Source: Arenibacter echinorum (lineage in GTDB: Bacteria > Bacteroidota > Bacteroidia > Flavobacteriales > Flavobacteriaceae). Taken from it: DNA of 64,000 nt. This document shows positions 1-7,712 of the stretch, one piece after another (position 1 is the first letter of the stretch; each line of letters starts with the position of its first letter). The translations under genes were made by a program, and so were the position numbers. A model generated the notes under the pieces. It saw only the letters and a list, made by a program, of their open reading frames with translations, did no database searches and was not told the origin of the DNA. The DNA lies in the NCBI RefSeq assembly GCF_003259375.1, contig NZ_QLLN01000005.1, positions 124,001-188,000 on the forward strand, given 5' to 3'.

Positions 1-1
1 C

Positions 2-610
2 AGATTGGCGGGAAAAAGTATCGGGATCGTTGCCAATCAGCCCATGAGTCTGGCCGGGGTCTTGGATGTAAACAGTTCCAAAAAAGCGGCGCGATTTACC
101 CGTTTTTGTGATTGTTTCAATATTCCCCTTTTGGTATTGGTAGATGTTCCCGGATTCCTGCCAGGTACCGATCAGGAATGGAACGGCATAATAACCAATG
201 GTGCCAAGCTGCTCTATGCCCTTAGTGAGGCCACGGTTCCCAAAGTAACCGTTATTACCCGAAAGGCCTACGGTGGCGCCTATGATGTTATGAACTCCAA
301 ACATATTGGGGCCGACCTTAACTATGCATGGCCCGGTGCCGAAATTGCGGTAATGGGTGCCAAGGGAGCCAGTGAGATCATCTTTAGGAAAGAAATAGAT
401 TCTGCAGAGTATCCAGAGGCCAAACTAAAGGAAAAAGAGGAGGAATATGCCGATAAGTTTGCCAATCCGTATAGCGCAGCGGAAAGAGGGTTTATAGATG
501 AAGTAATCCTTCCCAAGGATACCCGCAGGAAATTGATAAGAGCCTTTGCGCTGCTGGAAAATAAAGTGGTGCATCTGCCCAAAAAAAAACACGGTAATAT
601 ACCTTTGTAA
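2..610 (+). CDS. acyl-CoA carboxylase carboxyltransferase (beta) subunit, C-terminal part
   Basis: This is the last 202 residues of a biotin-dependent carboxyltransferase of the propionyl-/methylcrotonyl-CoA carboxylase beta class, which moves CO2 from carboxybiotin to an acyl-CoA in the cytoplasm. The gene is cut by the window edge: the reading frame is open from the first base, and the apparent start at base 5 is an internal TTG (Leu). The crotonase-like C-terminal half is clear, with VDVPGFLPG, a Gly-rich AYGGAYDVM oxyanion segment and [12 protein letters not shown]. The C-terminus is basic. Substrate choice (propionyl-CoA most likely) cannot be read from this part. It lies 44 bases upstream of tesB on the same strand. 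Confidence 0.9.
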   Translation, partial: RLAGKSIGIVANQPMSLAGVLDVNSSKKAARFTRFCDCFNIPLLVLVDVPGFLPGTDQEWNGIITNGAKLLYALSEATVPKVTVITRKAYGGAYDVMNSKHIGADLNYAWPGAEIAVMGAKGASEIIFRKEIDSAEYPEAKLKEKEEEYADKFANPYSAAERGFIDEVILPKDTRRKLIRAFALLENKVVHLPKKKHGNIPL

Positions 611-639
611 TCTATTGCTGATCACTTAGCGTAATTTTG
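604..639 (+). promoter_or_regulatory. possible promoter of tesB
   Basis: A perfect Bacteroidota -7 element TAATTTTG (632-639) lies 15 bases before the tesB start. A TTTG at 604-607, inside the end of the upstream gene, could be the -33 element, but its 24-base spacing is longer than usual. tesB may therefore be transcribed separately from the carboxylase gene. Confidence 0.35.
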
Positions 640-654
640 AATCGATAACAGAAC

Positions 655-1521
655 ATGAGCAACTTAGAAGAACTTATACAATTATTAACATTGGAAAGAA
701 TCAATGACAATACCTTTGTGGGACAAAACTATCAGGCTCCTTGGGGCAGGGTTTTTGGGGGACAGGTTTTGGGCCAGTCATTGCATGCCGCCTACCAAAC
801 AGTATCCAGTGATAAGATGGCCCACTCCATGCACGGCTATTTTATTCTGGGGGGAGACCTGAGCATTCCCATCACCTATGAAGTAGATTGTCTGAGGGAC
901 GGCCGTAGTTTTACCACACGTAGAGTGGTAGCAAAACAAAACGGCAAGGCCATATTTAATATGGCAGCATCCTTTCAGGTCAAAGAAGATGGTGTGGAGC
1001 ACCAGATTACCATGCCCAATTTAATTACCCCCAAAAAGTTAATGAACAGCTTGGAGCAAATTGAGGAAATGAAAAAAACAGATCCGGATTCCTATAACCT
1101 TATCAAGCTTACCCATCCAAAGGTATTCGAATTTAAACCTGTGGAACGGCTAACCGCCCTGCTTGCCAAAGATGGCCCACCATTTAACCATATGTGGATG
1201 CGGGCTACGGAAAAGGTAAAGGCCGATTTACCCTTGCAGCAACAATTATTGGCCTATGCCTCCGACTACAACATCCTAACCACCGCCTCCCTTCCCCATC
1301 GTGAAGAACTTAGGAAAGGAAAAACTTTTTATGCCAGTATAGACCATGCCATATGGTTCCACAGGAATTTTAAAATAGACGAATGGCTTTTATACACTAT
1401 GGACAGTCCCAGCGCATGTAATTCCAGAGGTTTTTCCAGGGGCAGTATTTTTGACAGAAATGGTGTTCTGGTAGCCTCTGTGGCACAGGAAGGTTTAATG
1501 CGCAACACTCAGCTAGGTTAA
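655..1521 (+). CDS. tesB: acyl-CoA thioesterase II
   Basis: A TesB-type acyl-CoA thioesterase of 288 residues, the usual length for the family. It hydrolyses acyl-CoA to free fatty acid and CoA in the cytoplasm. The double hot-dog architecture shows in an N-terminal half with NTFVGQN and GRVFGGQVLGQ, and a C-terminal half with LASDYN-like, SIDHAIWFHR and SRGFSRGSIF segments; FSRGxxFDRxGxLVAS is characteristic of the second hot-dog. The ATG at 655 gives a family-typical N-terminus. It follows an acyl-CoA carboxylase subunit, consistent with an acyl-CoA metabolism locus. A hairpin terminator follows the stop. Confidence 0.93.
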   Translation: MSNLEELIQLLTLERINDNTFVGQNYQAPWGRVFGGQVLGQSLHAAYQTVSSDKMAHSMHGYFILGGDLSIPITYEVDCLRDGRSFTTRRVVAKQNGKAIFNMAASFQVKEDGVEHQITMPNLITPKKLMNSLEQIEEMKKTDPDSYNLIKLTHPKVFEFKPVERLTALLAKDGPPFNHMWMRATEKVKADLPLQQQLLAYASDYNILTTASLPHREELRKGKTFYASIDHAIWFHRNFKIDEWLLYTMDSPSACNSRGFSRGSIFDRNGVLVASVAQEGLMRNTQLG

Positions 1522-1547
1522 TACTATTAATGGGCTCCTATAATTAC

Positions 1548-1579
1548 AAAGCACTTTTCACCTAATTTAAAAGTGCTTT
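1548..1579 (+). terminator. hairpin terminator after tesB
   Basis: A perfect 11-bp inverted repeat, AAAGCACTTTT and AAAAGTGCTTT, with a 10-base loop, 26 bases after the tesB stop. The A-start and T-end of the stem supply a short T tract. Confidence 0.75.
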
Positions 1580-1904
1580 GTTGTATTAAATTCTTAGGAC
1601 TGCCCAGTACCGGACAAATCAACACCCTTACTTTCTCCATGGGTTAGATCTTGGACCAATCTTGCTTAGGCCAATTATTTTCGGACTAGGATAGACCAAC
1701 TGCAATCTGCCAAACTACCATTAACATCCTTGAAATACTATTTGCGTTTAGGATGCCAACTGCGGTTTATCCCCTGTAAATTACCGTTTGTCCTCGCAAA
1801 AATATTCCTCTCGTTTTTTGACCAATTTTTTTCCCTTTTGACTACTAAATTTCTGTTTAGGGCAAGGCTGGTCGAATTTTGCCCTATAACATTAAATAAA
1901 AGAT
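1580..1904. other. intergenic region, no gene recognised
   Basis: No convincing coding region, RNA gene or repeat was seen between the tesB terminator and the next small gene. The one open frame on the plus strand (1730-1927) has no family resemblance and runs into the following small gene in another frame. The second half is T-rich and presumably holds the promoter of the small genes, but no good TAnnTTTG element was found. Confidence 0.5.
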
Positions 1905-2075
1905 ATGAAGACATTATTACTCGTTAAAGAAATTTATGCCGAAGGATTCAAAAACCTAGGAAGCATTATTGTCAGAAATTATTTCAAAGCTTTCTTATGG
2001 TTCAGTGTAGCTATGTTTGCCGTAGTATTGTACGCTTTCATTTTTAGACTGGTAACCGGATTTGCTTGGGACTAA
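1905..2075 (+). CDS. small membrane protein, 56 residues (resembles DUF6747)
   Basis: A short frame of 56 residues. It begins MKTLLLVKEIYAEGFKNLGS, continues with a basic NYFKAF stretch, has one hydrophobic segment at about residues 31-50, and ends in Trp-Asp. This pattern (KEIY.EGF.NLG, NYFKAF, VLYAFIFR) matches small flavobacterial proteins that I recall as family DUF6747. The name is from memory, but the organisation looks like a real gene and not a chance frame. The function is unknown. A second tiny membrane protein follows after 24 bases. Confidence 0.6.
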   Translation: MKTLLLVKEIYAEGFKNLGSIIVRNYFKAFLWFSVAMFAVVLYAFIFRLVTGFAWD

Positions 2076-2099
2076 TTAAGAAGAAATGCATTAATTAAT

Positions 2100-2246
2100 A
2101 TGAAAGGCATGCAGTATTTAAGGGAATTATTGGTAGGAAAAAGTGATGGAATCGAGGTTCCAATGACACTAAAATTGTTATTGATCTTGGTCTTCCTTTG
2201 CTTTTTCCTTGCCTTGTTCTCGATCCTGCTATATACCTTTGAATAG
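2100..2246 (+). CDS. small single-pass membrane protein, 48 residues
   Basis: An open frame of 48 residues starting MKGMQYLRELLVGKSDG, followed by one strongly hydrophobic helix at about residues 23-45 and a short TFE tail. It sits 24 bases after the previous small membrane gene on the same strand, so the two are probably co-transcribed. No family is recognised. The evidence is a Met start, a clean amphipathic N-terminus plus membrane helix, and tandem placement. It could still be a chance frame. Confidence 0.45.
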   Translation: MKGMQYLRELLVGKSDGIEVPMTLKLLLILVFLCFFLALFSILLYTFE

Positions 2247-2390
2247 TATTATTTTGTTGCAAAAACATTAGGTTCTGCAAACTTTCAATTTTACACTATT
2301 TTTTTTAATGTTATGTAGTTCCCCCACTTGAACAATATAACCTTGACAGATGTTTTTTTGATGTTGATCCAATGATAAGTTGCTTTTAAA

Positions 2391-2436
2391 TAAATTATGG
2401 ATATTATCCAAAATATTGGAAATATTCCATAATTTA
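2391..2436. promoter_or_regulatory. 46-bp dyad, probable operator of dinB
   Basis: Exact 11-bp arms TAAATTATGGA (2391-2401) and TCCATAATTTA (2426-2436) share their centre with inner arms TCCAA (2407-2411) and TTGGA (2416-2420). In all, 18 of 23 base pairs are complementary. No T tract follows, so it is not a normal terminator. It ends 22 bases before the dinB ATG and covers a possible -33 TTG (2416-2418). Confidence 0.6.
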
Positions 2437-2447
2437 GCATACCTTTT
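2416..2447 (+). promoter_or_regulatory. possible dinB promoter overlapping the dyad
   Basis: TTG at 2416-2418 and TACCTTTT at 2440-2447 (one mismatch to TAnnTTTG) are separated by 21 bases. The start point would fall just before the dinB ATG, giving a very short leader. The -33 element is inside the dyad, so a bound protein would block it. Confidence 0.35.
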
Positions 2448-2458
2448 TTTGGTGTGCA

Positions 2459-3673
2459 ATGAACAAGACAATACTTCATTTGGATTTGGATACCTTTTTT
2501 GTATCCGTAGAGCGACTTCAGGACAGTAAATTGGAGCATAGGCCCATACTCGTTGGTGGCGTTAGCGACAGAGGCGTGGTGGCCGCATGTAGCTACGAGA
2601 CCAGAGGTTTTGGAGTGCATTCCGGCATGCCTATGAAAATGGCCAAGGAACTCTGTCCGGAAGCCATTATCATAAAAGGGAACGCAGGAACCTACAGCAA
2701 ACATTCGGATATCGTAACCGATATTATCAAAGAGCAGGTACCGGTCTTCGAAAAATCCAGCATAGATGAATTTTATGCAGATCTTACGGGAATGGACCGT
2801 TTTTATGGTTGTCACCAATTCTCCACCGAACTGCGCCATAAAATTATCAAGGAAACCGGACTTCCCATTTCCTTTGGCATGTCGGTAAACAAGGTAGTAT
2901 CCAAAGTAGCCACCAATGAGGCCAAACCCAACAATGAACTGAAGATAGATATAGGCCACGAGAAACCTTTTTTAGCGCCCTTATCCATAAAAAAAATACC
3001 TATGGTAGGTGACAAGACCTATCAGACCCTAAGAAATTTGGGGTTGCGGCAAATAAAAACCATCCAAGAAATGCCCATGGATATGATGCAGCGGGTATTG
3101 GGTGCCAATGGGGGCGTAATATGGAAACGGGCCAATGGTATAGACAACACCCCTGTTATCCCCTTTTCCGAACGTAAATCCATTTCCACCGAACGTACTT
3201 TTGAGAGGGATACCATAGATGTCATTAAACTAAGGGGGATCCTTATTGCCATGACCGAGAATCTGGCCTATCAGTTGCGGAGGGGGAAAAAACTAACCGC
3301 CTGCATTGCCGTAAAAATTCGCTATTCGGATTTTAATACCTATTCCAAACAATTAAAGATTCCGTATACCAGTGCGGACCATATCCTGATTCCCAAGATT
3401 TTGGACCTCTTCAACACATTGTACAACAAAAGGCTGTTGATTAGGCTTATCGGCATTCGTTTCAGTCATCTGGTTCAGGGCAACTACCAGATAGATCTAT
3501 TTGATGATACCGAGGAAATATTAAACCTATACAACGCCTTGGACAAGATTAGGGAACGCTATGGGGACAAGAGCGTTATAAGGGCCTCCGGCATGGACGC
3601 CAAGACCATTGGCAGAATGCAGAATCCGTTCAACGGACAACCCCCTATTGTATTGGCTCATAGGAAACAGTGA
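2459..3673 (+). CDS. dinB: DNA polymerase IV (Y-family translesion polymerase)
   Basis: A Y-family DNA polymerase of 404 residues that copies past damaged bases, usually as part of a DNA-damage response. The palm motifs are intact: HLDLDTFFVSVE at the N-terminus (first catalytic Asp) and SSIDEFYADLTG (Asp-Glu pair). The YSKHSD and GMSVNKVVSKVATN segments and the helix-hairpin-helix thumb (IPMVGDKTYQTLRNLG) follow. The little-finger domain occupies about residues 240-350, and the C-terminal tail is basic. The ATG start overlaps the last base of the short leader after the 46-bp dyad. It converges with queE across a foldback repeat. Confidence 0.94.
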   Translation: MNKTILHLDLDTFFVSVERLQDSKLEHRPILVGGVSDRGVVAACSYETRGFGVHSGMPMKMAKELCPEAIIIKGNAGTYSKHSDIVTDIIKEQVPVFEKSSIDEFYADLTGMDRFYGCHQFSTELRHKIIKETGLPISFGMSVNKVVSKVATNEAKPNNELKIDIGHEKPFLAPLSIKKIPMVGDKTYQTLRNLGLRQIKTIQEMPMDMMQRVLGANGGVIWKRANGIDNTPVIPFSERKSISTERTFERDTIDVIKLRGILIAMTENLAYQLRRGKKLTACIAVKIRYSDFNTYSKQLKIPYTSADHILIPKILDLFNTLYNKRLLIRLIGIRFSHLVQGNYQIDLFDDTEEILNLYNALDKIRERYGDKSVIRASGMDAKTIGRMQNPFNGQPPIVLAHRKQ

Positions 3674-3686
3674 GGCTGTGCCTAAA

Positions 3687-3873
3687 GTTCAAAGTTGGAA
3701 AGTTCAAGGTTCAAAGTCGTTTCCGTCATTGCGAGATTTGCTAACGACAGCTAGGCAAATTGTGGCAATCTGTTTATTATAGTGGCTCCCGTACACAGTT
3801 ATTGGCAATCAGTATTGAGCAGTTAACATCCAGCATTCAAAGATCTTTAACTTTAAACTTTCCAACTTTGAAC
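3687..3873. repeat. foldback intergenic repeat between dinB and queE
   Basis: An exact 18-bp inverted repeat, GTTCAAAGTTGGAAAGTT (3687-3704) and its complement at 3856-3873, encloses about 150 bases. The left arm continues as imperfect tandem units (AAAGTTC, CAAGGTTC). The enclosed part has CGTCATTGCGAG ... GCAATCTG, a motif pair seen in dispersed bacterial repeat elements. It lies between the convergent stops of dinB and queE and may end both transcripts. Confidence 0.7.
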
Positions 3874-3886
3874 ATTCAACTTACGT

Positions 3887-4519
3887 TTAGGGAATATTCA
3901 AATACTTATGGGTCTGTAGAGACACTTTCCACTTGGGATTTTGCATTACATACTCTACGATCCAGGGAACTACCTTGTCCCTTACGCTCCATTCCGGCTG
4001 CAGGTACAAAATACAATCCTTATTGGTCTTGGCCGCCTGTTCCTCTGCAAAAATAAAGTCGTGCTTATTGTACACGATCATCTTTAGTTCGTGCGCCTTA
4101 TCATAGATAATCCCTTCTGGCAACTTGTTCTTTTTAGGGGAAAGACAGATCCAGTCCCAGGTTCCGGAAAGCGGATAGGCTCCGGAAGTCTCTATATGGG
4201 TCTTTAGGTTCTTGGCCTTTAGGGCTTCCGTTAGGGGCCCCATATCCCAGGTAAGGGGTTCTCCCCCAGTAATGACTATGGTATCGGAATATTTGGCCGC
4301 ATTGGTTACAATATGGTCTATTCCTGTTGGAGGGTGGGTTTCCGCATTCCAACTTTCCTTTACATCGCACCAATGGCAACCCACATCGCAACCACCCACA
4401 CGAATAAAATAAGCCGCGGTCCCCTTATGGAAACCTTCGCCCTGAATAGTGTAAAACTCCTCCATTAAAGGCAGCATAAGGCCTTGATCTACCAACGCTA
4501 AAACATCTTCTTTTACCAT
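3887..4519 (-). CDS. queE: 7-carboxy-7-deazaguanine synthase
   Basis: A radical SAM enzyme of queuosine biosynthesis that converts 6-carboxytetrahydropterin to 7-carboxy-7-deazaguanine. It has 210 residues. The substrate-binding opening FYTIQGEGFHKGTAA is followed by the cluster motif CDVGCHWC, the C-x3-C-x2-C form. GGEPL follows at about residue 85, and HIETSG further on. The frame is open to 4552, but the Met at 4519 gives the family-like N-terminus. A perfect -7 element four bases upstream also supports 4519 and points to a leaderless message. No other queuosine gene is adjacent. Confidence 0.9.
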   Translation of the reverse strand: MVKEDVLALVDQGLMLPLMEEFYTIQGEGFHKGTAAYFIRVGGCDVGCHWCDVKESWNAETHPPTGIDHIVTNAAKYSDTIVITGGEPLTWDMGPLTEALKAKNLKTHIETSGAYPLSGTWDWICLSPKKNKLPEGIIYDKAHELKMIVYNKHDFIFAEEQAAKTNKDCILYLQPEWSVRDKVVPWIVEYVMQNPKWKVSLQTHKYLNIP

Positions 4520-4523
4520 GGCG

Positions 4524-4531
4524 CAAAGATA
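4524..4531 (-). promoter_or_regulatory. -7 element of queE, implying a leaderless transcript
   Basis: On the minus strand TATCTTTG is followed by CGCC and then the ATG. Transcription normally begins about five to seven bases after this element, which would be at or next to the A of the ATG. No clear TTG is seen at -33. Confidence 0.45.
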
Positions 4532-5102
4532 GAAAATACCCCGCTCTGGCACTACTAATTAAGAAAAAGATATTTCGGCAAGCCCTAATCCCTGCTTTTC
4601 CAATAAAATTGTAAATTAAATTTTTATAACTGCCCGAAGAATGAACCTTAGGTTTGCGTTTGTAAAAAGAAGGAGATAATGCTGATGTAATCAACGCAAT
4701 TGTGCTATAGCAAAAGCAATTGAGGGACAAATTAAAGTGAATCCAAAATTTGTTTAAAAAAATAGCGTACTACAATAACAATTAAACCTAATTGCCAGGC
4801 AAGCTTACTTAAGAAAATTCCCTAGTGGCAAAATAGGTGGCAGGACGGATTTTCTATTCGGTTTGTAATTGCTAAATTAGGCGCTTGAATATTGCCATTA
4901 ATCCAAAACAAATAGGTTACCACCAAGTTGAATCCAGTTACACAAACAGCACATTTGGTTTTCTATAACAACAAAATCAGGCGCTGAAAGACCCAAATGT
5001 GCTATTTTTTGCTAAGGCTGAAATCTCAACTCGTTAAAAAAATTGTTAAGAAATTAAACAAAAATTGAACAAAAAAAGCTATATTCTTCGGATATTTGAC
5101 AT
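4532..5102. other. AT-rich intergenic region upstream of the restriction-modification genes
   Basis: No gene was recognised in this divergent region between queE and the methylase. It becomes more AT-rich towards the methylase, and the last 70 bases are nearly A/T only. The only clear structure is the inverted repeat at 4948-5003. No convincing TAnnTTTG element was found for the methylase. Confidence 0.5.
4948..5003. repeat. inverted repeat before the methylase gene
   Basis: Perfect 11-bp arms AGCACATTTGG (4948-4958) and CCAAATGTGCT (4993-5003) with a 34-base loop, followed by ATTTTTTG. It may be a terminator-like hairpin or an edge feature of the transferred island. Confidence 0.5.
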
Positions 5103-6344
5103 ATGAAAATGAGCAAAAATTATTCGGACATAAGAGAAAAATTAAAAATCGTTGTAGACAAGAAAACTACCAACGAAATGGCTCATTTAACACACTATTT
5201 TCAAAATTATAAAAACGGAGTTTCTCAATATTATGGACCAACCGCGAAAGAATATTTAGCGGAATTGCATGAAAATTTGGAAATAGTTCAAGAGCCAGAT
5301 TTTCAATATTATCTACCAATAAAATGGGACGTACCATTTCCACCACTTGAAAATCCTAAATTTAAATTTATTGACTTATTCGCTGGAATTGGTGGAATTC
5401 GACTTGCATTTCAAAACAATGGAGGAAAATGTGTTTTTACAAGCGAATGGGATTCCTTTGCAAAAAAAACCTATGAAGCCAACTTTGGAGAAGTTCCATT
5501 TGGAGATATAACCGAAATATCAGAAAAAGAAATTCCAGACCATGATATTTTGCTTGGTGGTTTTCCTTGCCAACCATTTTCAATTGCTGGAGTTTCAAAG
5601 AAAAATTCATTGGGAAGACAACATGGATTTTTAGACAAAACTCAAGGAACATTATTTTTTGATATTGCAAGAATAATAGAACATAAAAAACCAAAGGTTT
5701 TTATGTTAGAAAATGTAAAAAATCTTGTTTCTCACGATAAGAAAAAAACTTTCAAAGTAATTACCGAAACCTTAACCGAATTAGGTTATTCGCTTCATTA
5801 CAAAGTTTTGGATGCAAAATATTATGTCCCTCAACACAGAGAAAGAATAATAATTGTTGGGTTTAATAAATCTGTTTTCAACGAACAAGAAAATTTTGAG
5901 TTCCCAAAACCACCAGATGTTGAACTTGCATTAAGAGAGATTTTGGAAAAGAAAGTTGATGACAAATACACTTTATCCGATAAGCTTTGGAATTATCTTC
6001 AAGAATACAAGAAAAAACATCAAGCTAAAGGAAACGGATTTGGTTTTGGCTTAACTGACTTAAACGGCGTATCACGTACTTTGAGTGCAAGATATTACAA
6101 AGATGGTGCCGAAATATTAATACCACAAAGAGGAAAAAGCCCAAGAAGACTTACGCCAAGAGAATGTGCAAGAATTCAAGGTTTTCCTGACAATTTCATT
6201 ATTCCTGTTTCTAACAATCAAGCATATAAACAATTTGGCAATTCTGTAGCAATGCCATTAATACAAGCTGTCGGAAAGAACATTGTAAAAGAACTTTTAA
6301 AAATCAATGAACCTAAAAAATCTAAAGACGCTGTTCATCAATAA
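5103..6344 (+). CDS. DNA (cytosine-5-)-methyltransferase of a type II restriction-modification system
   Basis: A 413-residue m5C DNA methyltransferase that uses SAM to methylate cytosine in a short recognition site and protects it from the partner nuclease. The motifs are in canonical order: FIDLFAGIGG (I, about 89-98), GGFPCQPFS with catalytic Cys156 (IV), MLENVKNL (VI), QHRERIIIVGF (VIII), RRLTPRECARIQGFP (IX) and QFGNSVAMP (X). About 85 residues precede motif I with no known domain seen. The target-recognition region between VIII and IX is short, as in single-target enzymes. The gene is more AT-rich than its neighbours, which suggests horizontal gain. It overlaps the nuclease gene by 38 bases. 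The recognition sequence cannot be read. Confidence 0.95.
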   Translation: MKMSKNYSDIREKLKIVVDKKTTNEMAHLTHYFQNYKNGVSQYYGPTAKEYLAELHENLEIVQEPDFQYYLPIKWDVPFPPLENPKFKFIDLFAGIGGIRLAFQNNGGKCVFTSEWDSFAKKTYEANFGEVPFGDITEISEKEIPDHDILLGGFPCQPFSIAGVSKKNSLGRQHGFLDKTQGTLFFDIARIIEHKKPKVFMLENVKNLVSHDKKKTFKVITETLTELGYSLHYKVLDAKYYVPQHRERIIIVGFNKSVFNEQENFEFPKPPDVELALREILEKKVDDKYTLSDKLWNYLQEYKKKHQAKGNGFGFGLTDLNGVSRTLSARYYKDGAEILIPQRGKSPRRLTPRECARIQGFPDNFIIPVSNNQAYKQFGNSVAMPLIQAVGKNIVKELLKINEPKKSKDAVHQ

Positions 6345-7617
6345 TGGTTGTGATGAAATTTATGTAAAAAAACTTTCTCCCAATGATAATTCCAAGAATC
6401 AAGTGTATCTCGCTTATGGAAGTTGGGAATTATTGAATATACTCCCCATTAAAGAAATAACTGTAGACGAAGCTGGAGAATGGGAAAAGGAACGTTTTAA
6501 AGCAAAGATTGATTTTTCTTGGATATCAGATGATGGTAATATTTTTCCCGCTCCTCATTCTCAACTTATACTTTATCCAAAATACCCAGAAATAAGGTTT
6601 TCAGGTTTTTTACTTGGGTCTAAGGGAGCCCCTTCAAAATTAATGACCCAAAGACTCGCAAATAGACTATTATTTATAGGTGTAAGTAAAAGTGGGACCG
6701 TTTTAGGCTATGCTACCCATCCAAATTCTGAAATAGCAAAAGAATTTGCTCAAGAAAAGAACTTGGAAGAATATGGTGTATTTTCTGTTATTGAATTACC
6801 TCAAACAGCTAATAATCGTTTAATATTATTGCAAGAACTAGCACGAATACATAATCTAGGTTGGATAAATTCGAAACGTTTAGATTCAGGCAGTAATATT
6901 TTACCTTGTCGTGCATCAAATTGTGGTGGTTATACACTTGAAGCAGAATTAGGCGTAAAACCAAATGGATATTCCGAACCCGATTTTATGGGTTGGGAAA
7001 TAAAGCAATTTGGTGTGAAAAATTTCGAGAACATAAATTCGTCTGTAATAACACTAATGACACCTGAACCAACAGATGGGCTTTACAAATCTGAAGGAAC
7101 GGAATATTTTATAAAAACTTACGGTTATCCAGACAAATTAGGTCGTCCAGACAGAATGAATTTTGGAGGAGTTCATAAAGCTGGAGAATTACACCCAACA
7201 ACTAAACTGGAAATGAAAATAATCGGTTTTGACCAAGAAAGCGGAAAAATCAGAAATTCAAATGGGAGTATTTCATTAATTGACCAACAAGGAAATGAAG
7301 CTGCTTCTTGGAGTTTTTCATCAATGCTTTTACATTGGAACAGAAAACATGACAAGGCTTGCTACGTTCCGTCATTGTCAGACACGAAAGGAGATAGAAA
7401 ATACAAATATGGGAACAACGTAATTTTAGGTACTGGGACTGACTTTCAGCTTTTTCTCGGACAAATGGCTAATGGAAATATTTATTACGACCCAGGAATT
7501 AAATTAGAAAATATGTCACATAATCCAAAGATCAAAAAAAGAAGTCAGTTTAGAATTAAATCAAAATTCCTATCTAATTTGTACAAAAAGAATGAAATAA
7601 TAAATCTGACTGAATAA
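6307..7617 (+). CDS. type II restriction endonuclease, PD-(D/E)XK fold, MvaI/BcnI-like
   Basis: The probable partner nuclease, 436 residues. The C-terminal half carries GGYTLEAELGVKPNGYSEPDFMGWEIKQF-type spacing: Asp226 in EPDF, then Glu231-Ile-Lys233. This is the PD-x4-E-x-K arrangement of the PD-(D/E)XK nucleases and looks most like the MvaI/BcnI family from memory. It is nearly twice the length of MvaI, so the first 190 or so residues are an extra domain, perhaps for recognition. Its start lies inside the methylase gene (38-base overlap), implying coupled translation with methylase first. It is AT-rich like its partner. Family assignment is moderate; the nuclease role is strong from context. 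Confidence 0.75.
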   Translation: MNLKNLKTLFINNGCDEIYVKKLSPNDNSKNQVYLAYGSWELLNILPIKEITVDEAGEWEKERFKAKIDFSWISDDGNIFPAPHSQLILYPKYPEIRFSGFLLGSKGAPSKLMTQRLANRLLFIGVSKSGTVLGYATHPNSEIAKEFAQEKNLEEYGVFSVIELPQTANNRLILLQELARIHNLGWINSKRLDSGSNILPCRASNCGGYTLEAELGVKPNGYSEPDFMGWEIKQFGVKNFENINSSVITLMTPEPTDGLYKSEGTEYFIKTYGYPDKLGRPDRMNFGGVHKAGELHPTTKLEMKIIGFDQESGKIRNSNGSISLIDQQGNEAASWSFSSMLLHWNRKHDKACYVPSLSDTKGDRKYKYGNNVILGTGTDFQLFLGQMANGNIYYDPGIKLENMSHNPKIKKRSQFRIKSKFLSNLYKKNEIINLTE

Positions 7618-7712
7618 TTTCAAACACATGCTGGCGCCAACCTGCCTTATTCGACAGACAAGCGAGACACTTAGAGTATTGCGTTACCTCCAAAAAAAAG
7701 TAAGCAAACCCA

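Noticed and set aside
1730-1927. Plus-strand open frame of 65 residues after tesB
   Set aside because: It overlaps the start of the small membrane gene in another frame, and its composition (many Leu, Phe, Arg) fits chance reading of T-rich spacer DNA.
2268-2959. Minus-strand frames upstream of and within dinB
   Set aside because: They are antisense to a clear polymerase gene and its leader.
3760-4056. Plus-strand open frame of 98 residues across the dinB-queE spacer
   Set aside because: It reads through the foldback repeat and then antisense to queE, with no family resemblance.
4532-4545. GGGGTATTTT on the minus strand near queE, similar to the ECF promoter block
   Set aside because: The second block TTGTT is absent at the proper distance, and the place is explained by the TATCTTTG -7 element.
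4425-4730. Minus-strand open frame of 101 residues upstream of queE
   Set aside because: It overlaps the queE N-terminus in another frame and has no recognisable feature.
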